From Bacterioplanoides sp965200585 (GTDB lineage Bacteria; Pseudomonadota; Gammaproteobacteria; Pseudomonadales; Oceanobacteraceae): a DNA stretch of 64,000 bases. The translations under genes were made by a program, and so were the position numbers. The stretch's first letter is position 1. Each line of letters opens with the position of its first letter. The stretch lies in the NCBI RefSeq assembly GCF_965200585.1, contig NZ_OZ241361.1, one strand, 5' to 3'. Below, one piece after another: positions 34,732-42,598 of the stretch. The notes beneath the pieces are model-generated. The model did no database searches. It was not told the DNA's origin and saw nothing but the letters and a program-made list of their open reading frames with translations.

Positions 34732-35631
34732 ATGAGTAAAGAAAAATTTGAAGAGGCGCTTCAATTAGCCAGTCAAGATGTTGAAGATGCACAACTGCGT
34801 CTCGCTGAAATGTATCGCGAGGGCATAGGTATTGAGAAAAATTTCGCTGAAGCCCTGTTCTGGTATGAAAAGGTAGCCTCCCAAGGGGATGCTCTTTCTC
34901 AGCTTCGTGTCGGGATGATTTATTTAATGGGTGACCTAGGTGTCGAGGTAGACGATTTAAAAGCCGAATACTGGATTCGAAAATCTGCTGAGCAAGAAGA
35001 GTCCTATGCTATGTATATGCTCGCCATGTTGTATTTTGATGGAACCCTGGAGGAATCGGGTATTCCTCAAGCTGTTTATTGGGCGCGTAAAGCCGCCGAG
35101 AAGGACAATATTGATGCTTTAGATTTGCTTACTTCACTTTATATTAAAGGGCATGGCGTTAAACAAAATTTTTCTACAGCTGTTGAGTATTGCCGCAAAG
35201 CGGTAGAAGCAGGGCATGTGGGTGCCCAAATGCGATTGGGCACGATGTACTTTCATGGTCGAGGTGTTGAAGCAAGTGTTGAACAAGGCCTTTATTGGAC
35301 TGAGAAAGCAGCAGAACAAGGTAATAAATATGCGCAAGCCAATCTAGGTGGGATATACTATGAAGGGCTTGGCGTGGCACCGGATGCCGTTAAGGCGGTT
35401 GATCTTTTAAATAAAGCAGCTGAGCAAAATTTGGTCAAAGCCCAGCTTTATCTTGGTAGTATTTATGAGTATGGTGCTCACAATTTACCAGCCGATGTTT
35501 CAAAAGCGGCGTATTGGTATCGAAAAGCGGCCGAGCACGGAAATAAAGACGCGCTCACGCGGCTGAAAAATATGAAATCGGGAAGCAATCTCCGGCTGAG
35601 TATGAAACCAACACTCTACTTGGTTGAATGA
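34732..35631 (+). CDS. Sel1-repeat (TPR-like) protein, cytoplasmic
   Basis: About 299 residues made almost entirely of Sel1-like repeats of about 36 residues (e.g. AQLRLAEMYREGIGIEKNFA; AQMRLGTMYFHGRGVEASVE; AQANLGGIYYEGLGVAPDAV), seven by eye. No signal peptide is seen, so unlike many Sel1 proteins it should act in the cytoplasm. Such repeats are protein-binding scaffolds. An ATG at 34720 in frame is an equal choice of start. It stands alone after the broken transposase, so it belongs to the accessory stretch. Confidence 0.85.
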   Translation: MSKEKFEEALQLASQDVEDAQLRLAEMYREGIGIEKNFAEALFWYEKVASQGDALSQLRVGMIYLMGDLGVEVDDLKAEYWIRKSAEQEESYAMYMLAMLYFDGTLEESGIPQAVYWARKAAEKDNIDALDLLTSLYIKGHGVKQNFSTAVEYCRKAVEAGHVGAQMRLGTMYFHGRGVEASVEQGLYWTEKAAEQGNKYAQANLGGIYYEGLGVAPDAVKAVDLLNKAAEQNLVKAQLYLGSIYEYGAHNLPADVSKAAYWYRKAAEHGNKDALTRLKNMKSGSNLRLSMKPTLYLVE

Positions 35632-35816
35632 TCCCAGCGGGTCAGGAATCCATCTTGGCTCCTCCAATTTGCGATTGATAAACTATGATCTTGCCCCGAT
35701 AAAGCCTACCTGAGTTATTGATATTTCTTTTTTCTGTAATATTCTGAGTTTATTGTTAGCAACCTAGAGCCGTGCACCAAATAACGACCAGAATGTAATG
35801 CAATCAAGGAAATGAT

Positions 35817-36275
35817 ATGAAATTACTTACTGCAGGTATGTTATTGCCATTCAGTATATTCCTGACTGGCTGTTTAGGCTCAAACGCCTCATCAGACCCA
35901 GAGTTATCAAGCCCTGTGGATCGTAATGATACTCCCGAAGCAACTTGCCTTGGTTATCCTTCGCCTTCTCTATCCGTAGCAGTATTTAACTCTCAAACTG
36001 AAGAGTCTATATCGACCGCTCTTGTTGAAGTTCACTCGATTAATTCCGATCTTCCCCCGGATGCGGCTATTTATCAAAATACGACAGGGAACTACTTTAA
36101 TCAGTCGCCATTTCTGGATGGTAATCAAGTAGGGCTGGTTGTATCAGAGCCTAACTATCATACGTTCACGACACGTAATTTAGGCTTTCAAACGGACACG
36201 CGTTGTGCTGCTGGCTCTAATAATGACTGGGTTTATACCGTGTACTTATGCCCGTTAGGCACGGCGTGTATCTGA
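35817..36275 (+). CDS. Lipoprotein of unknown family
   Basis: A 152-residue protein with a lipobox (FLTGCLG, cysteine at 19), then a Ser/Asp-rich linker and a beta-rich part: PSLSVAVFNSQTEESISTAL, then GLVVSEPNYHTFTT and a final YTVYLCPLGTAC. The pattern recalls carboxypeptidase-regulatory-like (transthyretin-fold) domains (VAVFNSQT / TALVEVHSI / NYHTFT), with cysteines that could form disulfides. AAGGAAATGAT precedes the start. Role unknown. Confidence 0.72.
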   Translation: MKLLTAGMLLPFSIFLTGCLGSNASSDPELSSPVDRNDTPEATCLGYPSPSLSVAVFNSQTEESISTALVEVHSINSDLPPDAAIYQNTTGNYFNQSPFLDGNQVGLVVSEPNYHTFTTRNLGFQTDTRCAAGSNNDWVYTVYLCPLGTACI

Positions 36276-36371
36276 TTTATTTACCTCACTTTTATTGAAA
36301 ACGCCTTAATTTTTTACACCACCTTACCAGCCTCAGCAGTTATACTCCCCGGCTTCATTCAAGGGGGCGTT

Positions 36372-37400
36372 ATGAAAATCTGGTTGTTGTTGCTGTGCTT
36401 TTTATTCCCATGCGTGCAAGCCGCTGAAGTTGACCAGTTTACCGACATCAATCATCTGAAAGACAGTTCGGCCGTGATTGAGGCTGAGGTGAATCGCCGT
36501 ATTCAGTTGGCAATAGATAACGCCAATTCTTATTACCCTCAACCGCTGCAAAAGAAAAAACTGCATCATCGCAGACGTCCTCAATGTGACGTTGAGCGAC
36601 TCTACGGCCAGTTGCGCTCGCAATTAGCACAACCATTAATTGGGCAGCTCGAAATTTTTGCCGAAGAATCGCCTCAGGTTGATAAACGTCGGGTCGGTTT
36701 TGAAGATTCGGTATACCGTGATTTTGAGCGGGTGGATGCTCCCAGTTTGGTGATCAGCGAGCGGGTAGCGGCGGTTATCCGTATTAATTATGTTTATTTG
36801 GGAAGTGACAAGCTCGGGCATTTTTTCACTGAAGGCAATACCTACTTTGAAATTACCGACCGGATGAGTGGCGGTATTGAAGCCGGGCTGCTGTATGGAG
36901 AGTGGTCCGAATCCTTATACTTTGGTGCGCAAACCACCGGTGTGTATTCATACGCAGATTTAGTCGCTAACTTTAATGGCATGCGATTCTGGAATCGTAT
37001 TTTGGCACATTATGCCGACCCACTAACTCAACAATTTCAGTCGCCTTATATTGTTTGTGACCATCAGCGCTGGGTAAAAAAAACTCCATTTAATTTCGAT
37101 GATTATGTCGATTATGGTTGGGACGAGAGTATTAACTGCTCGGCATTACGCACCCAAACATTATTACAACAGTTTGAACAACATCAGCCACGCTGTGATG
37201 GTGGTAAGGTGCCACGCCGTTACGGTAATTATTCTCGTCGTATGATTAACCGGGATGATTTTAAAGTGCTGCCGTATGATTTGCAGCCAGAAATTATTGC
37301 CGCTCGTCGTGCTTATGTGCATGAATGGAATCTGCCTGTCTGGGTGACAGAAACCATTCATGAGGTGCGCTTAGAGTTAGAAGCGTGGCGCGATCAATAA
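36372..37400 (+). CDS. Secreted protein of unknown family with DKLGHF motif
   Basis: A 342-residue protein with a signal peptide (MKIWLLLLCFLFPCVQA). It contains YLGSDKLGHFFTEGNTYFE (about 152-170), a DKxGHF motif seen in several envelope families of unknown role such as YfiM-like proteins, and TTGVYSYADLVANFNGMRF. Five cysteines in the mature part could form disulfides. It is otherwise unrecognised. It starts 97 bp after the lipoprotein gene. Confidence 0.7.
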   Translation: MKIWLLLLCFLFPCVQAAEVDQFTDINHLKDSSAVIEAEVNRRIQLAIDNANSYYPQPLQKKKLHHRRRPQCDVERLYGQLRSQLAQPLIGQLEIFAEESPQVDKRRVGFEDSVYRDFERVDAPSLVISERVAAVIRINYVYLGSDKLGHFFTEGNTYFEITDRMSGGIEAGLLYGEWSESLYFGAQTTGVYSYADLVANFNGMRFWNRILAHYADPLTQQFQSPYIVCDHQRWVKKTPFNFDDYVDYGWDESINCSALRTQTLLQQFEQHQPRCDGGKVPRRYGNYSRRMINRDDFKVLPYDLQPEIIAARRAYVHEWNLPVWVTETIHEVRLELEAWRDQ

Positions 37401-37410
37401 GCGGTTAGAA

Positions 37411-38334
37411 TCAGAAGAAACGTAACTTCGCGGTTAGCTGGATATAACGGCTGTTTTCCAGCTCCAGCGTGCCGCTTTCGCCTTGTTCATTATCCAGTTT
37501 AATCTCCTGACCAAACTGCATACCGGCTTCACCGCCTAACCATAATGATTTATAAGCATTAAATTCTGCGCCGAAACCAAAGCGAAAGGCTTTTTGTTCA
37601 AAATCAAAGGTGTCGTTTTTATCACCCTGATTATAAACATGCCAGCTACCACCCTCGGGAGTCAGTTTGGCGAAGTAGTGCTGACGTTTGCTGGGTGAAA
37701 AACTGAAGCGCGAATATGGAAAACCAACCACCATACTTAAATATTTTCCGCTCTGGTAACGATAGTTGACCAGAGGTAATAATTTACCTTCACCAAAGCG
37801 GTGAGTGTATACCGCACCCAGGTTATAACCATGACCGTCAAGATCGCTGGTGTATTGAACAACAGCGTTGGCAGCTAAGTCATCAGTACCAAAGTTCTCC
37901 AATGACGATTTAACCCCTGGAGCAATATTAAAAACCCAGCGTGAGTTATTATCGTTTTTAATTAAATAAGTGATGGGCACATTAATTTCGTACAAGCGTT
38001 GTTTAATAGTGTCATCATCCGGGTTATTACGGATAGTTGCCGCTTTATCAAAACGGAATTCACGCTCTTTTAAAACAAAGCTATATACCCATAATCCATT
38101 GTCGATATCACCGGAGCTTCCCAGCGGTAGTTTCAGGCTGGTGTCGAGCTGTACTGACTCTGGTTCCGGGTCTGCATTATCAATATTGGTAATTTCGGAT
38201 TTGTCGAAATAGGTGAAAATCAGGTGGCCGGAAGACGCCTCGGGAACGTAGTTTTCATCATCTCTGATATCTTCAGCAACACTGTTCAGGCTGCTCAGTG
38301 CCAACGAAACGGCGACGGCGGGTAACGCTTTCAT
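37411..38334 (-). CDS. Outer-membrane beta-barrel-like protein, unknown
   Basis: A 307-residue protein with a signal peptide (AVAVSLALSSLNSVAED). The mature part has alternating hydrophobic strands, e.g. LWVYSFVLKEREFRF, YNLGAVYTHRFGEGKLLPLV, NYRYQSGKYLSMVVGF, and ends in RYIQLTAKLRFF, with the terminal Phe used by the BAM machinery. This is the usual look of DUF6268-like barrel proteins. Convergent with the gene ending at 37400 (10 bp). Function unknown. Confidence 0.72.
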   Translation of the reverse strand: MKALPAVAVSLALSSLNSVAEDIRDDENYVPEASSGHLIFTYFDKSEITNIDNADPEPESVQLDTSLKLPLGSSGDIDNGLWVYSFVLKEREFRFDKAATIRNNPDDDTIKQRLYEINVPITYLIKNDNNSRWVFNIAPGVKSSLENFGTDDLAANAVVQYTSDLDGHGYNLGAVYTHRFGEGKLLPLVNYRYQSGKYLSMVVGFPYSRFSFSPSKRQHYFAKLTPEGGSWHVYNQGDKNDTFDFEQKAFRFGFGAEFNAYKSLWLGGEAGMQFGQEIKLDNEQGESGTLELENSRYIQLTAKLRFF

Positions 38335-38355
38335 GATTGCTCCTGCAACTGATGA

Positions 38356-38387
38356 CTCCGGTTTCAGAATAACGACTGAAACCGGAG
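38356..38387 (-). terminator. Perfect hairpin between CoA-transferase and barrel gene
   Basis: A 12-bp perfect stem CTCCGGTTTCAG / CTGAAACCGGAG (38356-38367, 38376-38387) with an 8-nt loop. No clear U-tract in the minus direction, so it may be a terminator of reduced strength or a 5' leader hairpin of the barrel-protein gene that starts at 38334. Confidence 0.6.
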
Positions 38388-38444
38388 AAGTTAAGGCTTT
38401 ATTATTTTTCCTTTTACAGCACTCTCTTTTACGACAGCCCCCTC

Positions 38445-39758
38445 TTACAACAACCCCAGTGCCTGCGCTTTGGCGCTTAATTCATCGCGGAATTGTGGGT
38501 GGGCGATACCAATCAAGGCTTTGGCACGTTGCGGCAGGGAGAGCCCTTTCATATCCGCGCAGCCGTATTCTGTCACCACAAACTGAGTGTCCATGCGTGG
38601 GTCGGTTACCGCGCCGCCCTGTAACTGCGGCACAATGCGGCTGAGGCTGCCTTGTTTGGCAGTGGAGTGTAAGGCAATAAAAGACCGGCCACCGTTGGAG
38701 GCGTAAGCACCGCGCACAAAGTCGAGCTGGCCACCGGTGCCGGAGAAGGGGTGACCGGCCAATTGTTCGGCGTTAATCTGGCCGGTTAAATCGACTTCAA
38801 TAGCGGCATTAACCGATACCATATTGCGGTTTTTCTGAATGATATTAGGGTTGTTTACCCAGGAAGCCGGATAGCCAACAATCGACGGGTTATCATCCAT
38901 AAAGTCGTACATGGCTTTATCGCCCAGAGCCAGGGTAAACACGTGCTTGTGTTGCATCCAGTTTTTAAACCGGCCGTTCATTACACCCGCTTTAATTAAA
39001 TCCACCATCGCCGGGCTGAATAATTCTGAGTGTAAGCCGAGATTTTTATGCTGGGTTAAATAACTGAGCACCGCATTAGGTACGCCGCCAACGCCCATTT
39101 GTAAGGTGTCGCCGTCGTGAATATGGCTGACAATTTGCTCGGCAATTAACGCATCGGTACGGCCGGGAGGTTTGGCGGCAATTTCAATCAGCGGGGTGTG
39201 ATTTTCAATAATGGCATCCACTTCGGAAATATGTACCGAGCATTCACCAAAGGTGCGCGGCATATTTTCGTTCACCTCAACAATCACACGTTTGGCTTTG
39301 CGAATCACGCTGGCACCATAATCGGCATTGGTGCCCAGACTGAAATAGCCGTGTTTATCCATCGGCGATACCGTCACCATAAAGCAATGCGGTTCGATGG
39401 TTTCGGTTAATAAGCGGCCCACCTGATGAAAAGTGGCGGGCACAAATTCGAGCATGTTGCGCTGGGGTAATTTCTTCAGCGCTTCACGGTCGTGGCCACT
39501 CATAAACAGCGGACGAGGGGTTACCTGGTCGGCCAGCTCTGGCACCAGTAAGGTGTCACATAACGCCTGTGTACCGTGCATATAGTAGAGGTTGATCTTC
39601 TCCAGCTGGCGTTGTGTTAACGCCGTGGCAACACCCTGCATTAGTGCCGGGGGCATAGCGACACTCATACCCAGAATCAGGTTATCGTTATCGTTGAGGT
39701 AACCGGCAGCTTGTTCGGCCGAGGTGAGTTTTTGATCGTAAAGGCTGGCAATGTCCAT
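38445..39758 (-). CDS. Acetyl-CoA hydrolase/CoA-transferase family protein
   Basis: A 437-residue family I CoA-transferase, of the 4-hydroxybutyrate/acetate CoA-transferase or acetyl-CoA hydrolase kind. DTLQMGVGGVPNAVLSYL, then LHSELFSPAMVDLI with the catalytic glutamate, and GHPFSGTGGQLDFVRGAYAS with GGRSFIALHST are hallmark segments. It moves CoA between acyl groups (acetate, propionate, succinate or butyrate) in carbon metabolism. The true acceptor cannot be read from sequence. It is transcribed alone. Confidence 0.93.
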   Translation of the reverse strand: MDIASLYDQKLTSAEQAAGYLNDNDNLILGMSVAMPPALMQGVATALTQRQLEKINLYYMHGTQALCDTLLVPELADQVTPRPLFMSGHDREALKKLPQRNMLEFVPATFHQVGRLLTETIEPHCFMVTVSPMDKHGYFSLGTNADYGASVIRKAKRVIVEVNENMPRTFGECSVHISEVDAIIENHTPLIEIAAKPPGRTDALIAEQIVSHIHDGDTLQMGVGGVPNAVLSYLTQHKNLGLHSELFSPAMVDLIKAGVMNGRFKNWMQHKHVFTLALGDKAMYDFMDDNPSIVGYPASWVNNPNIIQKNRNMVSVNAAIEVDLTGQINAEQLAGHPFSGTGGQLDFVRGAYASNGGRSFIALHSTAKQGSLSRIVPQLQGGAVTDPRMDTQFVVTEYGCADMKGLSLPQRAKALIGIAHPQFRDELSAKAQALGLL

Positions 39759-39916
39759 CTGCGATTCCCGCTAACTGAGAGAAGATAAAGTAACTCCAGT
39801 CACTGTAGCAGCCTGTTATGGCCTGTCTATGAACTCTGTATGACAGTTTCATGAGGTGTATCAAGGACAGCTCAGATGGCCGACAAATTCAACATTGTTG
39901 TCAGCCAGACGCCTTA

Positions 39917-39951
39917 GTTACCGCTCAATGCTGTTATCGCTCAGTGCTGTT
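39917..39951. repeat. Tandem 16-bp repeat after argO
   Basis: GTTACCGCTCAATGCT (39917-39932) is followed directly by GTTATCGCTCAGTGCT (39933-39948) and a third partial copy that runs into the argO stop codon. Confidence 0.6.
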
Positions 39952-40576
39952 ACAGTTTTTGTGCCATCAGTAACGCAACAATCAATAAACAAATACCGGT
40001 AAAGGTATCGAGCATTTGCCAATGCTTCGGCTCGCTGAGTTTTGGCCGTAATAATTTCGCCCCGGCAGCAATGGAAAAAAACCACAAGGCGGAGGCGCAA
40101 CCAGCACCCACAATAAACCAGATAGGCAACGTTTGTTGTGCGCCAACACTGCCGATTAATACCACGGTATCGAGATACACATGTGGGTTGAGTAAGCTGA
40201 TCGCCAGTACCTGGCCGACGCTGCGCCATGGGCTGCCTAATTCAATCCCTTCATTTGTGGTCAGGCTTTCGCCGCCTTGCCAGGCGCGATAAAACGACTG
40301 ACCACTAAGCCACAACAAAAACACCACGCCCATCAGAGTGATTGCCGGAATCAGGTCGGGCATCCATTGCTGAATGGTGCTGATGCTGTAAACGCCAATG
40401 GCAATCAGAGAAATATCCAGCGACACACACACGCTGGTGATCACCCAGGGGTGTTCACCACGCAGGCTTTTATTCAGTACCCAGGCGTTCTGGGCACCAA
40501 TCGCCACAATCAAGCCGAGTGTGACTAAAAAGCCGGTACTGAGAACAGTGATGATTTCGTTGAACTGAGATTCCAC
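39950..40576 (-). CDS. argO: LysE-family amino acid exporter (ArgO-like)
   Basis: A 208-residue membrane protein with about six hydrophobic helices. TGFLVTLGLIVAIGAQNAWV at 15-34 with the conserved GAQNA, and LLNPHVYLDTVVLIGSVGAQ in the middle, match the arginine exporter. ArgO removes surplus arginine or toxic analogues from the cytoplasm. The divergent gene at 40711 encodes ArgP, its normal activator, and the gap between them is 135 bp. Confidence 0.92.
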   Translation of the reverse strand: MESQFNEIITVLSTGFLVTLGLIVAIGAQNAWVLNKSLRGEHPWVITSVCVSLDISLIAIGVYSISTIQQWMPDLIPAITLMGVVFLLWLSGQSFYRAWQGGESLTTNEGIELGSPWRSVGQVLAISLLNPHVYLDTVVLIGSVGAQQTLPIWFIVGAGCASALWFFSIAAGAKLLRPKLSEPKHWQMLDTFTGICLLIVALLMAQKL

Positions 40577-40710
40577 AAGGATGCCTTAGATTTGTCGTTG
40601 TTGGAGGGTTGGTGTTGAAAAGTGGCTGTTGAGGGTTGAATTGCGTGAACAATAGGGCGGACGCTATTATTAGTCCAACTCATAAATTTAATGGGATATA
40701 AGTTAATCTT

Positions 40711-41589
40711 ATGATGGATTATCGCGCTCTGGAGGCGTTGTCGGCAGTGATTGAACACGCCGGTTTTGAGAAGGCTGCTCAGGTGCTGAATATTTCACAA
40801 TCGGCGGTCAGCCAGCGGATTCGCCAGCTGGAATTTAAACTAGGCCAACCGGTGTTACTGCGCACCAGTCCACCGCGGTTAACCGAGTTAGGGCGTCAGC
40901 TCAGTAACCATTTGCAGCAGGTGAAGCAATTAGAGCAGGGCTTACGGGTCAGTGATGAACCGACGGCAGAGCTGAATATTCGCTTGGCGGTGAACGCCGA
41001 CTCCATTGATACCTGGCTCGCTCCGGCACTGGCTGCATGCCGCGATAGTCAACGGATGAACTTTGATCTGGTAATTGAAGATCAGCGGGTTGGGCTGAAA
41101 CGTATGAAAAACGGCGAGGTCATGGCCTGTATCTGCGAGAGCGCCCAGCCGGTTAACGGTGGCCTGGTGCAGAAGCTGGGCACATTGCGTTATATGGCAC
41201 TGGCCAGCCCGGAATTTATCGCGCGTTATCGCGGAAAAACCCAAGGTCATCAATGGCTGCAACAGGCGCCGTGTTTACGCTTTAGTGGTGATGATCAGTT
41301 GCAGCATCAGTTTTTACAGGCGTTGCAGCTGGATGCTCCGGGGCGGATTCAGCGGGTGCCGTCGAGTGGTGGTTTTGTGCAGATGGCACTGGCCGGGCTG
41401 GGCTTTGGCATGATTCCGGAAATACAGGTAAAACATCATCTGGCGGCAGGAGAGCTGATTAATGTGACCCCCGACACTGTGCTGGATGTGCCGCTGTACT
41501 GGCACTACTGGCAAACCGAAAGCGATTCCATGGCGCAGTTACGCCATGCCAGTGCCCAACAGGCCGCCCGCGCGTTATTGCCGCTGTAG
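40711..41589 (+). CDS. argP: LysR-type regulator ArgP (IciA)
   Basis: A 292-residue LysR regulator: MDYRALEALSAVIEHAGFEK and AAQVLNISQSAVSQRIRQLE are the HTH, matching ArgP, and LGQPVLLRTSPPRLTELGRQ follows. ArgP responds to arginine and lysine and switches on argO. It is divergent from argO, the standard arrangement. Its last 15 bp overlap the end of the convergent Crp/Fnr gene. Confidence 0.93.
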   Translation: MMDYRALEALSAVIEHAGFEKAAQVLNISQSAVSQRIRQLEFKLGQPVLLRTSPPRLTELGRQLSNHLQQVKQLEQGLRVSDEPTAELNIRLAVNADSIDTWLAPALAACRDSQRMNFDLVIEDQRVGLKRMKNGEVMACICESAQPVNGGLVQKLGTLRYMALASPEFIARYRGKTQGHQWLQQAPCLRFSGDDQLQHQFLQALQLDAPGRIQRVPSSGGFVQMALAGLGFGMIPEIQVKHHLAAGELINVTPDTVLDVPLYWHYWQTESDSMAQLRHASAQQAARALLPL

Positions 41590-42294
41590 CTCTTTGTACG
41601 GGGTCAGAAAGTTATCGTGAATAATATCTTTATGGTCGTTGCGCAGCTTGTCGATATTGGTCAGGTATACCTTGCCGTGAATAATATCCAGATAACCACC
41701 GGCTTCGAGTTTTTTCAGCTCGCGGTTAATGCTCTGGCGTACCGTACCCAGCATGCTGGCCAGTTCATCTTGTGATAAATCCAGATAACGGCCTTTCTGA
41801 TTGCTGCTGGTATGGGTGTGGTAACCACGAAATAACATGCTGACCAAGCGCTTTTGCAGCGGCATAGCCCGGGCTTCCACCAACAATTCATACAACACCC
41901 GAACCTGACGATTGTACTTGTGGCATAAGCCATAAGCGTATTCCGGATACTGCTGATACAGGGCCAGAAATTCGTCACTGGGCAACACCCGCAACACACA
42001 ATCGGTCGAACATTCGACGTTATAGGCACTGGGCATACCGTCGAGTACGGCTGTATCACCAAAGGTATCACCGGCTGAGATCTTCGACAAAATAATCTCA
42101 CGACCGTTTTCGGTGTACGACGAGATCTTGGCTTTGCCACTTTCGAGGCGATACACCTCACGCACCGGATTGCCCTGAAACACCACAATATCCCCGGCCT
42201 TGTAATTGCGGTCGGCGGAACGCTGCCACAGTTCGGCTTTCAGCTCATTGCTGATTTCAGATACCGGATCAAGAACGTGAGAAATGTGTTTCAT
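41575..42294 (-). CDS. Crp/Fnr-family transcription regulator
   Basis: From the ATG at 42294 the protein has 239 residues; an upstream ATG at 42315 lies inside a tandem repeat. The cyclic-nucleotide-binding-like domain covers about 10-125 (YKAGDIVVFQGNPVREVYRL; GDTFGDTAVLDGMPS), followed by a long helix and a winged HTH with LDLSQDELASMLGTVRQSIN. It lacks the N-terminal cysteine cluster of Fnr, so it is not an oxygen sensor of that kind. The ligand is unclear. It faces away from the DUF1302-DUF1329 pair, which may be its target, and is preceded by a repeat array. Confidence 0.9.
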   Translation of the reverse strand: MKHISHVLDPVSEISNELKAELWQRSADRNYKAGDIVVFQGNPVREVYRLESGKAKISSYTENGREIILSKISAGDTFGDTAVLDGMPSAYNVECSTDCVLRVLPSDEFLALYQQYPEYAYGLCHKYNRQVRVLYELLVEARAMPLQKRLVSMLFRGYHTHTSSNQKGRYLDLSQDELASMLGTVRQSINRELKKLEAGGYLDIIHGKVYLTNIDKLRNDHKDIIHDNFLTPYKELQRQ

Positions 42295-42301
42295 AGTGTT
42301 G

Positions 42302-42395
42302 CTCGTTAGTGGCACAAATGCTGGCTAGCTGTACAAAAGCTGTTAATGGCACAAATACCGTTTAGCGGCACAAGTACATTTTTGTAGCACAAGTG
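42302..42395. repeat. Five tandem ~19-bp repeats just before the Crp/Fnr start codon
   Basis: Units of 19, 19, 18, 19 and 19 bp (42302-42320, 42321-42339, 42340-42357, 42358-42376, 42377-42395). On the minus strand the shared part is TTGTGCC followed about 2 bp later by TAAC or a relative (e.g. CATTTGTGCCACTAACGAG). The unit nearest the gene ends 7 bp before the ATG and supplies its GAG ribosome-binding sequence. Confidence 0.8.
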
Positions 42396-42454
42396 CCGTG
42401 CCTTAGGGTCAATACTGCGCAAATAATAACATGGCCCGAATTGATACACTATTT

Positions 42455-42476
42455 GTCTGTCACAAAAGTGACAGAC
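42455..42476. promoter_or_regulatory. Perfect palindrome, probable operator of a Crp/Fnr-type regulator
   Basis: GTCTGTCAC-AAAA-GTGACAGAC: 9-bp perfect arms with a 4-bp centre. It lies midway in the divergent gap between the Crp/Fnr regulator and the DUF1302 gene. The TGTCAC..GTGACA shape is like the sites of Crp/Fnr-family proteins, in a shortened form. Confidence 0.6.
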
Positions 42477-42598
42477 GACACACTTTGTTGTTTGACATGA
42501 TCGCGCCCAAATTTGGCGGCCAGTAACTGGCCGTCAGCCATAAAGATCATTCTGGTGCACCCCGCACCGGCATAAACATAACAACGCAGGGTGAAATA

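Noticed and set aside
38356..38387. Riboswitch upstream of the barrel-protein gene
   Set aside because: Only a single perfect hairpin is present, with no conserved aptamer-like sequence around it.
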